This document shows, one piece after another, positions 10,551-21,950 of a DNA stretch of 64,000 nucleotides. The notes under the pieces were generated by a model. It was not told where the DNA came from, searched no databases, and saw nothing but the letters and a program-made list of their open reading frames with translations. Source of the stretch: Lineus longissimus (lineage: Eukaryota; Nemertea; Pilidiophora; Heteronemertea; Lineidae); assembly GCF_910592395.1 (NCBI RefSeq), contig NC_088308.1, positions 14,089,001-14,153,000 on the forward strand, given 5' to 3'. Made by a program: the position numbers and the translations under genes. Each line of letters opens with the position of its first letter. Within the stretch, counting starts at the first letter, position 1.

Positions 10551-12519
10551 GAGGCCCAAGGGCCTGGCGCTCAGCTGAGTTAATATGTTTAGTTCATTAT
10601 GCATGAAAATGGCATGCTCCATGGTATTTGATATCCTTTTGCGTTCACTACGGTACCAATGTTTTTGGTTGACATAATTATGCCACTGTTGGAACATTCT
10701 CATGGTTTATGGTATGCACCTGTTGATGGGCCATATGAATAAAAACTAGCATAAGCTTTTACTCCAGATTTTGAAGTATTTAGTATGCTTCAAAAATTGG
10801 AATAGTTTAGTTCTTGTGAAAGCAAAGGATTTTTAGAAATCAGTATTTGCTACAAAAACAAGTAAATGCTAGACTACATATGAACGAAAATGTAGGATGA
10901 ACCTTTTACTTGGTAGTATAAATGTATTTTCTTGGAACCATGTAGCCTTTAAAAGTCGAAGTGAATGGTTGGTTGTTCCTCTTTGCCGGACTGCATTCAC
11001 ATTTTGTTTGGTGGACATGTCATGCAAGAATTGGTCAAACCATACATCCATTTATGGAGAATCAGAGTGCATGGATTCCGAGTCATTAAAAATGTCTAAA
11101 GAATTATTCTTGGGTCATGAAGGGAAACCTGCGTTGTTTAGTATGAAAGTGAAAAATATGACAGAGTTAAGAAAATTATGTTTTATTGAACAATAGTAAG
11201 TTTTGATTGTCTGCTTGGCTCCTTGCCAGTTAAATAACATGTGACTACATACACAAAATAGAAAACTTTGGTGGAAATTGTAAATCATTTTTTTATCTAT
11301 CAGGGGAAACAAGCTGATGATGATCAAGTAAATCATTCATGAGAAATCGTTTTGTTGCTGAAGCTTGCATGACGAAGTTAATGCTAAACCTTTTCTTGTG
11401 CTCTACTGCGCCACCGTAGTTTTCTATTTAGACCAGCGATGACGTCATTTCTGGTGATTCCCTACGCAATTTGGTATTGTACAGTATGCAATGATTTTTT
11501 TCAGCGCTGTTAGTTGCCGAAGAGAGTGCCGTAGCTCCCTCAATTTCCAATCAATTTTTATGGGAGTGACATTATTGTATTGCTTAGAATGTCTACTTTT
11601 TACTTATGAAAGAATCGTAGAACTAAAACTTAATAGGCGAACAGAATCATGCCGATTCACTGCACATACTGTGGGAATTCTCCACTTCAAAATACATCGG
11701 CGATGTCATCGCGAATAACAGAGCATGCACTTCCGATATCGTTTTCACAGAAATGTGGCCAAATTTTCAAGAACTAATTTCTGAAAGTAGTCCCTAAAGA
11801 CCTTACGACTACCACTGAAACGAACTGGTGATAATATCGCCTACCAGACTACCGTAGTACTAGCCCGTAGCCAGGTAGCGGGCCATCGTCATCGAGCTGA
11901 GTGTCATTGAGCTCCAAGATTATTGCACATGGATCGAGTAAACAACATGCCGCCATTTTGTCTCCGCTTCGGTATTTCGTAGGCCGCTAAAATGCACCTT
12001 CTCAATTAAAACCAACATAATAAGGCCTCACATCGTTGATTGAATAGGAACACCACACAAAACACAATAAAGTGGGGGTACAATCGATTACGAAGCTGAA
12101 GTGAACAGTGATTTATTCCTGGAGCTACTGCTGCTTTTTTGTGTAGCTGCCATGTTTTGAGAACTGGCAAATAGGAGACTTCATTGATGGCTGACGTCAT
12201 CGGGCGGGAATTTGAATCAGCAGAAATAATTAAAAGGCAGGTAGCGCCCTCTCCTGTTAAAATTTTGAACTTTTTCTCAATAAAATAGTTTTTCAAGAAT
12301 TTTATCTCAATATTAAAGCATATTTCGACTAATTCTGCTGCTCCTAGGCCGATATAGGCCAGTTTCCTTCATGCGCTCTCGCTCGCAGGAAGTAGGTCGA
12401 ATGGCGCCAAATTTTGTTTTGAAAGTAGAGTTTGACCAGAAGTATCCAGAAATGCAAAATTGAAGTCTCTAGGTCTTACGGTTACAAAATGTGCACCATG
12501 GGTTTAACGGAGCTAAAAA
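10551..12519 (+). mobile_element. B1: B-family element inserted in G1
   Basis: The 5' end GAGGCCCAAGGGCCTGGCGC, with the mini-palindrome AGGCCC-AA-GGGCCT, recurs at 27119, 60684 and 63429. The 3' end GGAGCTAAAAA matches the other B ends (GAGCTAAAAA), and the upstream 'CTTACGGTTACAAAATG' recurs near 26993 and 28132. The gag-pol frame continues without loss if exactly 1969 bp are discounted. The junction can slide by two bases (AA on both sides), so any target duplication is at most 2 bp. No protein is encoded. Small ORFs inside lack family resemblance. Confidence 0.85.
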
Positions 12520-13260
12520 GGGCTTTGACAAAAAGCCCAAAAAGGGCAACGGTAAAAAGAAAACTGTTCGACATGTTGATGCTGACTTTGATCGCAGTAC
12601 AGATTCCGATAGCGATTTAGAAATTGTGTGGAAAGTCGATGCAGGTACTTTCAAATCGAAGCAAAAGTTCCAACGCACTGTACGCTTGAATGGACAAAAG
12701 CTCAGGATGACCGTCGATACTGGCTCTGAAAGAAACATTGTAGGTTACCAAACCTACATGGGCTTGTTTTGTCGATATCCATTGAAACCTACAAGTAAGC
12801 AGTTCAAAGCATACGGTGGTAGCTCTCTGAACTGTAAAGGTTATTTCAACGTCTGTTTTGATTGGGAGGGTCTCTGCATAAATGACCGTGTCTACGTCAT
12901 GGAGGGTACGCTTGAACCCCTCCTAGGGAGAAAAACGACATTCGACCTGAAGATTCTCACGCCTACCGAGAACGTCAACAAGGTTAACGCCAACGCTGAA
13001 GGTGATCCATACTCCAAGCTGCTCGACGAATTCAAAGATGTATTCGAAGGAAACGGGCATATTCGTGATTTCGTACACAAGGTTACGAGTGATCCCAATG
13101 TAGAGCCAGTTGTTCAGCGCTTACGCCGTAAACCATAAGCGATGGATGCCGCTATTGACAAAGAAGTCAATAAAATGGTCGAAATGGGTGTGATTGAGCG
13201 TATTGAAGAGGGGTCCGAATGGATTTCGAACCTCATTGCTGTCCCTAAAAAGGACAATGA
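12520..13260 (+). pseudogene. G1 pol part 1: protease and start of RT
   Basis: The frame resumes with a Lys-rich linker, then an aspartic protease with its active site in 'MTVDTGSERNIVG' and a later 'EPLLGRKTTFDL' segment (the LLG flap/C-terminal motif). A TAA at 13136-13138 stops the frame at the protease-RT linker, where a sense codon (as in 'RRKPYA') would be expected. The same frame then continues into RT fingers ('VEMGVIERIEEGSEWISNL', 'AVPKKDN') until A2 interrupts it at 13260. The nonsense codon and the insertion each disable Pol. Confidence 0.88.
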
Positions 13261-14370
13261 AATGGCCAGGGCCATTGTGCTCACCTCATGTGGAGGAAAG
13301 ATGGATAAAGAGCATGGTATTGTGTCATGTAGTGTTAGGTTTGATGTAGGTCCAAGCAATTACAATTTCCCCAAAATGGCCAATTTACAGTACATTCGAC
13401 CTCTGTGACCTTAAAAAGTAGGTCAAATCAAAGAAGACCCGGGTGACACATTGAATGGTTGTTAGAATTAGATGTACCTATGATATAAAATTGGTGCCCA
13501 TCGGGCAAGTAATACTAGGAATAATGGCATTTTGAAGAATTTAGGATTTGGCCCCCTCCCTGGAGGCCAAACGGCAAATCAGATCGCACCAAACTTCGGT
13601 ACGTGAGACCACCTGACCAAGGGGTACATGTGTACTTAATTTGTGATCAATAGTCATTGCAGTTAAGAAACGTGCCATAGTTACGGCCTGACGGCCAATT
13701 TACGCCATTTGACCTCTGTGACCTTGACAAGAAGGTCAAATTAAAAACCTGTGTGACATATACTGTATAGTGGTTAGATGTACCCATGATATCAAATTGG
13801 TGGCAATCGGGCAAGAAGTTAAGGAATAATCACATTTTTAAGGTTTTTGGATTTTGCCCCCTGGTGGTCAAGTGGTGAATCATATTGGACCAAACTTCGG
13901 TCCCTGAGATAACCTGACTAAGGGGTAAATGTGTACCAAATTTGGGATCAATAGTCATTGCAGTTTAGAAACGTGCCATCGTTACATCCTAACGGCCAAT
14001 TTACACCATTTGACCTCTGTGACCTTGAAAAGGAGGTCAAATCAAAAACCCGGAGGATATATGATGCACCTTTGCTAGAAGTACCTACCATATTTTTTTC
14101 AAAATTTCCCGACTACTATTAAGGGAGATATTGCATATTTTCACTTTTAACGTTTGGCCCCCTGGTGGCCAAACCATGGAACGAATCGGACCGAAACTTG
14201 GTCTCCAAGGTGTCATTACATAAGGGTACATGTGTACCAAGTTTCAACTCAATAGCTCTAACAGTTACGAAACGTGCCCTGCTAACGGGCGACGGATGAC
14301 GACGACGACGGACGACGGACGCCACGGTCTGGGATAAGCTCACCTCTGCTAAGAGGTGAGCTAAAAATGA
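13261..14370 (+). mobile_element. A2: A-family element inserted in the G1 reverse transcriptase
   Basis: It starts AATGGCCAGGGCCATT, a mini-hairpin, then GTGCTCACCT. It holds three core units with the GGCCCCCTGGTGGCCAA and TGACCT/AGGTCA blocks, then an (ACG) microsatellite, and ends with the hairpin AGCTCACCTC-TGCTAA-GAGGTGAGCT followed by AAAAATGA. The RT frame is intact if exactly 1110 bp are discounted. AATGA occurs at both junctions (13256-13260 and 14366-14370). It is either a 5-bp target duplication or partly element sequence, since ATGA precedes most other A copies too. The 5' half matches 60353-60430 closely and the 3' third matches 37640-37976 closely. Confidence 0.9.
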
Positions 14371-15359
14371 AGTCCGCATCTGTTGTGATTTGCATGAAGC
14401 AAATAAAGCCGTGATACGTGAACCCTACCCATCGCCTAGGGTAGAAGATATCTTGGCAAAATTAGAAGGTGCCAAGGTATTTGCCAAACTGGATGCCAAA
14501 AAAGCATTTTGGCAGATTGATCTGCATCCGGAATCAAGGTCGCTCACAACATTTATCACTAAAAAAGGAACTTACCGCTATTGCCGGTGCCCATTTGGCT
14601 TGGCTTCCAGCTCAGATGCCTTTCAGAAGGCCATGGAAAGCATTTTTGTTGACATTGAAGGAGTAGTGATGGAATGTGACGACATGATTCTATTTGCAGA
14701 CAGTCATGAAAACTTGTTGAAAATTCTGCGCAAAGTGTTCATGCGGTGTAGAGAACGCGGTGTTGTGTTGAACCGTCAGAAAGTTGAGCTGGGTCTGAGA
14801 CAAATGGAAGTTGTAGGACATCTGTTCTCTGCTGATGGTGTCCGGCCGTCGAAATCGAAAGTTCAAGCCATCGTGGAAGCACCACCACCAAAGGACGTCA
14901 GCGAACTCCGATCATTTCTGGGCACATGTGGCTATGTCCAGAAATTTATACGTGACTATTCGGACATTTGCGAGCCATTGCGGAGATTGCTCCGAAAAGA
15001 CTGTCCATGGCAATGGGTAGGCGAACAAAACACTGCATTTGTTAAACTGAAGCAAGTTATTAGTGAGGTACCCTGCCTTGCCTACTATAAGATAGGTGCA
15101 CCCACCACACTGATAACTGATGCGAGCCCATTTGGTTTGGGTAGTATTCTCTTGCAACAACAGGAAGACTCGTCATTGAAACCAATAGCGTATGCGAGCA
15201 GGTCATTGACTGACACGGAGGGTAGATATTCTCAAATCGAGAAAGAAGCTCTAGGTTGCGTTTGGGGAGTGGAATATTTCCGCAATTATTTGTGGGGAAT
15301 CCAGTTCAAAATCTTGGTTGACCATAAACCTTTGATATTCATGTTTCACCCCCGTGTAT
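14371..15359 (+). pseudogene. G1 pol part 2: reverse transcriptase palm to RNase H
   Basis: This part carries RT palm motifs 'FAKLDAKKAFWQI' and 'CPFGLASSSDAFQKAM'. The usual YxDD box is 'ECDDMILF', so the first position is Glu where family members have Tyr; both Asp are kept. The thumb/connection ('LRSFLGTCGYVQKFI') follows, then the RNase H start ('LITDASPFGLGSILLQQ') and 'YSQIEKEALGCVWGVEYFRNYL'. G2 then splits a codon after 15359 in the RNase H C-terminal part, and the frame continues at 24538. The rest is open with no stops. Confidence 0.9.
15356..15359. repeat. G2 left target-site duplication (GTAT)
   Basis: GTAT is repeated at 24534-24537, immediately after the G2 3' LTR. Confidence 0.9.
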
Positions 15360-16151
15360 TGTAATGCCAGAGATCGGGGAAAACCAGTTGTTTCCGTCGT
15401 CATGACGACGTGTGACCATATTTGGAAGGGATTCTTCCGGTAACTAATTTATGTAAGTAAACATTGCAGACGCACTTCTATTTTCTCTTCTAACTTCAGT
15501 TTAAGATAAGTTCGGTAATGCAAACTTGCGGGAGGCATGTATTTGTACTCTCTGGTTAGGTTTTGATATATTGTAAATGTATTTCTGTCGCCGTATTTAT
15601 GATTCAGAGCTTTCATTGTAGCGCGGTTTCTGCGTGTATATTTTCACTGTACATTCTCGCTGAGATTCGGCCTTTTACCCCGTGTTCCGTCGATGATTAC
15701 GACCGTCATTCTTATTCTATTTCTAAACGTAGCCTCAGGTTTGATTCATCTTGCAATGTAGAATCAAACCTGTGTGTTCATTTCTTTATAATTTCCATTC
15801 TTTATAGTTTAAACATCGTTTTTCTGAAGCATATCTACGGCCTTTCTTCGTCTCGCATCACTGTTTACATTTTTTGTCGTTACGTCATGTCATCTGTTGT
15901 CCTCGCGTCATGATTGGCCGAGGCGCAGGTGACGTCTCTCTGTTTGTAAATATTGGCACGTGTACGTTGTGCGTGAGTGGTGAATGGATCGCCGTAGGTG
16001 CAGGAAGCATCCGAGGCAGTGTAGGTTTTAATGTACAAAGTGAACAAAGTTTTGATTAGATTTAAACTGTATTTCTTGATTCAGTTATTCAACGTTTAGA
16101 GTGGATCTTTTAGAGACCAGACCCAGAACGCAAGAACTGTCAGATATGACA
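15360..16151 (+). repeat. G2 5' LTR
   Basis: It is the direct partner of 23743-24533. Small open frames inside it (for example about 15563-15913) occur in both copies but have no family resemblance. Confidence 0.95.
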
Positions 16152-16153
16152 AT

Positions 16154-16164
16154 TGGCGCCTAAC
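16154..16164 (+). promoter_or_regulatory. G2 primer-binding site
   Basis: TGGCGCCTAAC starts two bases after the 5' LTR end. TGGCGCC is a common tRNA 3'-end complement in retroelements. Confidence 0.65.
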
Positions 16165-16204
16165 GCGTGAGGCAAAACGTAGTTTAACAGTTGAATCAAC
16201 GACA

Positions 16205-16540
16205 CAGCGAGTTGCACCGAGCACCGAGCACACTGCACCGAGCACCGAGCACATTGCACCCGACACATTGTACATCTGCACAAGCACCAAGCACCCTGCA
16301 CTCTACACCTGCGAGGACCAAGGAATAAAGAATAAACTTCACACCCTTGCATTCAGCTGTGCACCGCACTTGCACACTTGCACCCGGTTAGATTGTTGCA
16401 CCTTGCACATTAGCACCTGTGCACGTACAGTTGCACCAAGTTAGACAGTTGCACCTTTGCACATACAGTTGCACCACGTTAGTCAGTTGCACCTTTGCAC
16501 CCACACTTGCACCTTTGCACCTGTGCACCCACCTTCGCAT
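16205..16540 (+). repeat. GCACC-rich minisatellite in the G2 leader
   Basis: Loose repeats of GCACCGAGCACCGAGCACA-type units pass into (A)GTTGCACCTTTGCAC-type units up to just before the gag start. It is specific to the untranslated leader. Confidence 0.75.
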
Positions 16541-16554
16541 CTTTAGAAAGTACG

Positions 16555-17754
16555 ATGAACATACAGGGAGTTCCGGAAGCACCCCATATGGGAGGGGATG
16601 ATGGTGTGTTACCGCAACCACCACAAGTTTTGGTTGTGAGCCAGAACATGGTGTTGCCTGAGAAATATGACGGAAGGGGAAATTGGAAAGATTTCTTGGC
16701 TCATTTCGAGAACATTGCCAATCTTAATGGCTGGAACGAGGACATGCGAGCGCAATTTCTGGCAGCCTCATTACAGGGCCCGGCCCAGAAGATTTACACT
16801 GACCTAGCGCAAGCCGCCCGCCGCGATTATGCGACATTACGAGATAGCATAGCCAGTCGGTTTGGAGGGAACCAAAGGAGCAAATTCCATTTGTCAGAAT
16901 TAAGGGCACGCACAAGACGCCCGAACGAGAGTCTGAAAGACATGGCACAAGCAATGTTCAGATTAGCCAGTCAAGCGTATCCTGAACTTGATGTGGCGGG
17001 AAAAGAGAGAATGGCCAAGATACACTTTTGCGATGCACTTGATGATAGTGAGATGAGGATGCGCTTATTTCAAGCAAGGCCAGCGACGCTAAACGATACG
17101 GTCGCTGTAGCCTTGGAAGTTGAAGCTTTTAGGAAGGTAGAGGCACAAAGAGGAAGCATCGGTTTAGGCAAGAAGATGGTGCGACAAGTTGAAAAGAGTA
17201 TTCCCAGCGACGATAAGTTGAGTGCAAGAATTGACCAGCTCGCTGATAACTTCTCCAAGTTACAAGAGCTGGTGATTACAAGCATTCATCAAAATAACAA
17301 CAGACCACAAACAAACAACGGAGGTGAAAGACAAGGTGATAGGCCTAGTAGGCAAAACATTAAATGTTGGAACTGCGGGGATTTTGGTCACTATGCTACC
17401 AAATGTGAGCAACCTAGGCGCAACCAGTCGTCACGTAATGGAGACAACAGGGGCCATCCTAGGGACAACCGTCCTCTGAGACATTTCACAGATAGTGGAT
17501 CCGACGAGCGGAATGACAGATATGGCGGCGATTATCGCTATCACAGGAGGGACGCAGGGCCTATCAGAAACTTTGAAGACAGGAACAACCAGTCTTACGG
17601 ATATTATTACCCCGAGAGACGGGGCGAACATGTTAACTTTGATCACGAACCAAGAAACGTACATCAAACAACCGAAAGACGAAGTGTTGTTTATTCCGTA
17701 GACCAGGCGGGAAACGAAGACAGGTCGGAGGTGAGGGGTGTCCCCCGATCATAA
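16555..17754 (+). CDS. G2 Gag
   Basis: Start chosen at ATG 16555 (MNIQGVPEAP), because upstream in-frame codons lie in the GCACC minisatellite. The frame is open for 399 codons. The capsid-like core includes 'LPEKYDGRGNWKDFLAHFEN' and 'FLAASLQGPAQKIY', typical of gypsy Gag. One zinc knuckle CWNCGDFGHYATKC follows near residue 270, then a long Arg/Asn/Asp-rich tail. The frame ends at the TAA 17752-17754. The protease frame overlaps in the -1 register (PIIKQRF...), so Pol would need a -1 frameshift. I did not find a canonical slippery heptamer. Confidence 0.88.
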   Translation: MNIQGVPEAPHMGGDDGVLPQPPQVLVVSQNMVLPEKYDGRGNWKDFLAHFENIANLNGWNEDMRAQFLAASLQGPAQKIYTDLAQAARRDYATLRDSIASRFGGNQRSKFHLSELRARTRRPNESLKDMAQAMFRLASQAYPELDVAGKERMAKIHFCDALDDSEMRMRLFQARPATLNDTVAVALEVEAFRKVEAQRGSIGLGKKMVRQVEKSIPSDDKLSARIDQLADNFSKLQELVITSIHQNNNRPQTNNGGERQGDRPSRQNIKCWNCGDFGHYATKCEQPRRNQSSRNGDNRGHPRDNRPLRHFTDSGSDERNDRYGGDYRYHRRDAGPIRNFEDRNNQSYGYYYPERRGEHVNFDHEPRNVHQTTERRSVVYSVDQAGNEDRSEVRGVPRS

Positions 17755-18005
17755 AACAGCGATTCAACCCCAGTGATGCTAAAAAGACAACGAAAAAGGC
17801 TCCAACGTGTTATAAGCTTAGTGACGACGGAGACGCACTTTACGTGTCAGGACGTTTGAAAAATCTAAATATTGACTGTCTCCTTGACAGCGGAGCCTCC
17901 GTCTCAGTAATTTCGGCAGACACGTACTACAGGTTGACGAACACATTTAAGCCTGAATTGAGAAAATGCGACACAGTTCTTACAGCAGCTGGAGGAAGCA
18001 ATATA
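17745..18005 (+). pseudogene. G2 pol part 1: protease N-terminal half
   Basis: In the -1 frame relative to gag, the aspartic protease active site is visible in 'CLLDSGASVSVIS' (DSGA variant), followed by 'VLTAAGGSNI'. The frame is cut at 18005 by the MITE 18006-18621 and continues in phase at 18624. Confidence 0.85.
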
Positions 18006-18621
18006 TAGTCTATTTCCGAAGAGAGTGTGGCGGCTACATCAAACAGACCCCTGCTGAGCAGCCACTTAACTTATCAAGTCAGCCATAAATATCTGGGGCA
18101 TCCCCAGCCTCTCCTTGGAGTTTTAGGTAGCTATGGCCTGTTCTAAACTTTTTGGAATATAGCAATTTGATTGCTTGCATACATTTATGTGTAGATGATA
18201 AGTGGATATAAGGCATTCATATGAACATTTTACTCTAAAATTCAGAACAGGGTATTGTTTTGCTTGGAAACAGCGGACCTCACAGTTTACTGGGAATTTC
18301 CTGTCTCGGTCAGAGTATTTATAGCATGATTTGAGCTTTCAAAGTGCTTACAATGATGTAGGATGTGTAGCAACATGTAGGTAAACTTAGATTGAATCGG
18401 AATGAATTAATGGTACCGACCGGTACAGGCTTCTGGGATCTGAAGATTACTTCATTTTGTTTGAATCATCAAGGTTGACTCACTGGTAAAATCAGAATGG
18501 GGTTTAGCCACTTGATAGCATAGTAGGCCACATGTGGTGATAAGCATAACACTGCATTCCAATGCGATAGCTACTGCCTTTGTGGATGGTTTGCCGCCAC
18601 ACTCTCTTCGGAAATAGACTT
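18006..18621. mobile_element. 616-bp MITE with TA duplication, nested in G2
   Basis: The ends are inverted (TAGTCTATTTCCGAAGAGAG... at 18006 and its complement ending at 18621), about 28 bp nearly perfect. TA flanks both sides (18004-18005 and 18622-18623). The protease reading frame continues at 18624. A TA duplication points to Tc1/mariner-like mobilisation. The interior has no transposase. Confidence 0.92.
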
Positions 18622-18623
18622 TA

Positions 18624-19995
18624 GACATTGTTGGCGAATGCACGATACAGTTAGGAATATTTAATAACCCGACGACAATAGATGTGATTGTAGCACACGT
18701 TAGTGTTCCTGCCATACTCGGGATGGATTTCCTCAAGGCTACTGAATGTATTTTGAACATGAAGAAAAACAGTCTGTTGAGTAAGGGACACGAAGTTCTT
18801 TGTCACACCAAAAGTGAAAACCATTTTTGTCGTCGCATCGTGGTGGAGAAGACAGTAGCGATTCCACCTGGACAAGAAATGATAGTGCCAGGGGGACCAA
18901 TGTACAAGCGCAACGCAGCAAGATTTAGCATGGTCGAGCCCAGTAAGATCACCCTAGCAAAGCGAGGGTTAGTAATGGGACGTAGCTTCATGGATACAGA
19001 GAGCAAAGCCTGTCCACTCAGGATACTAAATATCACTGATGATACCGTGACGCTCAGCAAGGGGACAACCGCTGGCATCCTACACCCAGTAGAACACAGT
19101 GTAGAAATTGAAAAGATAACCATGAAACTGAAAGTCCTGATAAAGAGAAACCAGCTGAGCAAGAGGAGCTACCAGAACATCTACATGATTTGTACAAAAG
19201 AAGTACAGAAGACCTAGAAGAAGGTGAAACACACAAAGTGAAAGGGTTACTTTTGAAATACCAAAGCATCTTCGCAAAATCGAATGGTGACTTAGGGAGA
19301 ACGGGATTAATTAAACATGAAATAGACACAGGTGACGCCAGACCTGTTCGTCAGTTACCACGACGTTTTCCTCCCCCCAAGCAAGATGAAATCAAGAGGC
19401 AAATTAAAGACATGTTAAAGCAAGACATTATTGAACCCGCAACCAGTCCTTGGGCTTCTCCGATCACTCTGGTGACCAAGAAAGACGGGTCGACAAGATT
19501 TTGTCTGGATTATAGACGCGTAAACGAGGTAACAATTAAGGACTCCTATCCCTTAAGTAGAATAGACGATAGTTTAGACTGTTTAAGTGGGTCCAAATGG
19601 TTCGCTACTCTAGACTTGGCCAGCGGCTTCTGGCAAGTAGAGATGGGTAGTGAGGGGAGTAAACAACGCAGTACTTTCTGTAGTAGGAGTGGGACTTACA
19701 GATTCAAAGTTATGCCTTTCGGGTTATGTAATGCAAGCGGTACCTTCCGGAGATTGATGGAGAAAGTCCTTGTAAATTTACAATGGGAAATATGCTTAGT
19801 TTACTTGGATGACATCATCACAAAAGGAAAAACAGTCGTTGAATTAGTAGCGAATCTCGACCAAGTGTTCGACCGTCTCCAAAAAGCTGGACTCAAGTTT
19901 AAGCCAAAGAAGTGTCATCTATTCCAAAGAGAAGTTCTATACCTAGGACATGTCGTATCAGAAGCAGGGGTAGCAACAGATCCAGCAAAGATGGT
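18624..19995 (+). pseudogene. G2 pol part 2: protease C-terminal half and reverse transcriptase
   Basis: The protease resumes with 'VPAILGMDFLKATECILNM' (the conserved ILG-DF motif). One frameshift falls near 19135, before the RT. RT motifs follow: 'GDARPVRQLPRRFPP', 'WASPITLVTKKDGSTRFCLD', 'FATLDLASGFWQVEM', 'MPFGLCNASGTFRRLM' and the catalytic box in 'LVYLDDIITKGK'. The thumb begins ('KCHLFQREVLYLGH'). Soon after 'ATDPAKM' the frame jumps directly to sequence that belongs at the end of RNase H, so the connection domain and most of RNase H are deleted. Confidence 0.9.
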
Positions 19996-21898
19996 TGAAT
20001 GTTTTAGGAACGTATACATTTGAAATAGTACATCGCGCAGGGAAAGCTCACTCAAATGCAGACACCTTGTCAAGACTTCCCTGTAACCAATGCGACAAAC
20101 TCGGATATCCCAAGCAGGACCCCACTTTAGAGATTGATCCAGAAATAAACATGATAAGAGCAACTGACAAATCAGTTAAGACACACCCTATTCTTGCAAT
20201 CACGAGGCAGTCAAAGAAGAATGGCGAAACACAAGAGAAAGCTAGGAAAACCAGGCCAACGACTAGTTCAAGTCCCATTACGGACGAAGAAGACACACAC
20301 TGCAATTGGACCCGCGAGAACCTGGCCACCGCGCAAAGAGAAGACCATGCAATCAATTGGATGATAAAAGCAAAATAAAATAAAAATGAGAAGCCCGATT
20401 GGCAGGAGATTTCCTCAGAGAGCAGAGAAATAAAATTTTACTGGACGCAATGGGATCGCATGCAATTGGAAGACGGAGTGCTTAAACGGAAGTGGCACGA
20501 TTCAGATTCAGAGAAAACTTGGTGGCAGACACTACTGCCCAAACAACTAAGAGATGAAGCTTTCATGCAGCTGCATGGAGTACGTACGGCAGCTCATCTT
20601 GGCGTGAAGAAAACATTAGACAAGTTCAGGAAAAGATTTGCGTGGTATGGAATGACATCAGAAGTGACCAGACGCATCCTTAGTTGCGACATCTGCTCGT
20701 CTAGGAAGAGTCCTCCAAAGAAAAGAAGAGCGCCCATGAAGAAATACCGTGTCGGTAACCCTATGGAAAGAATTGCAGCCGATATACTTGGGCCTTTACC
20801 GAGAAGTAACCGGGGTAACGAATTTGCTCTAGTGGTAACAGACTATTTCACCCGATGGACAGAATGCTACCCTTTCAGGAACCAGGAGGCAGCGACAGTA
20901 GCCAAGAAAATTGCAACAGAATTTCTGTGCCGTTTCGGAGCCGCTTTTCAGTTTCACACGGATCAAGGATCAAATTTTGAGTCGTGACTCAAAATTTGAT
21001 CCGTGTGAACACCTTATGGCAGAAGTATGCAAACTGTTGGACATAGAAAAGACAAGGTGTACGCCAGGACACCCACAGTCCGACGGAGTGGTGGAACGTT
21101 TTAATAAGACGTTGTTGAACATGCTGGCGTCGTACGTGTCAGCAAACCAGAAAGATTGGGATGAACATCTACCATATCTCATGATGGCATATAGATCAAG
21201 CAGACATGAATCTACAAGGGAAACTCCGAATGCGCTGATGCTCGGTAGAGAAGTTAGTCTACCAATTGACGTCATGATGGGACTGCCGGAGTCAGAACAG
21301 CCTTTGGAAGAGACAGAATATGCTTTGGATTTAAGAGAGAAGATGGAAAGTGCTTTTGAGCATGTAAGACTTCAGCACAGCACTAGATACAGCACAGTCA
21401 AGACAAAAGAAGGTATACGACCGTTTGAAAAACGGATCGCCTTACAAGGTTGGAGACGTAGTGTGGCTGTGGAACCCGATCAGGAGGAAAGGATTTTCGC
21501 CGAAGCTGCAGCGAAATTGGACAGGACCGTTTATGGTTGTTGGAAAGATCGACGACGCAGTATACAAATTGCAAAAGTCAAAATGTTCCAAAGCTGTGGT
21601 GATACACTTTGATCGGCTAAAACCATATAAAGGCACAGAATTTAAGACATGGGAAATAGAGTTGAAGACAAACAACAAGACACACAAAGACAGACATGAA
21701 AACAATTACGCAAATGATAATGAGAACGTCGAACGACATGGGGCTAACACTAGTACAGGGACACATGAGAACAAAAGAAAAGAAGGGGTGATGGTGGTCG
21801 CTACGCAACCTTTCGCACAAACGCTAACGGCGCCATTGATTCCAGCTAACGTTGAAGAACCTTCTCCCAGAAGTTTCTGGGATATTTTAGGGTTGTAG
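19996..21898 (+). pseudogene. G2 pol part 3: RNase H tail and integrase, broken
   Basis: The RNase H tail is 'YTFEIVHRAGKAHSNADTLS'. An in-frame TAA follows at about 20376. The integrase zinc finger (HGVRTAAHLG... CDICSSRK) and first catalytic Asp ('AADILGPLP') are intact, as is the second ('FHTDQGSNFES'). Right after it an inverted duplication at 20985-21009 introduces a stop and frameshift. The Glu-bearing segment ('SDGVVERFNKTLLNML') continues in another frame. A second frameshift near 21425 leads into the C-terminal beta-rich domain ('YKVGDVVWLWNPIRRKG'), which ends at 21898. Confidence 0.88.
20942..21009. repeat. Local inverted duplication inside the G2 integrase
   Basis: TCACACGGATCAAGGATCAAA... 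runs up to GAGTC (20985), and the next bases GTGACTCAAAATTTGATCC, then GTGTGAA, are its inverted copy. Intact integrase coding resumes beyond it. The pattern looks like a templated hairpin or strand-switch event. Confidence 0.85.
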
Positions 21899-21950
21899 CT
21901 GTCTTTTTTTAGATGCTCTTGTTGAGACTCATCATCGATATATCGTCGTT

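Noticed and set aside
15563-15913. 116-codon ORF on the plus strand
   Set aside because: It lies wholly inside the G2 LTR and is repeated at 23945-24295 for that reason; composition is hydrophobic and random-looking, with no motif.
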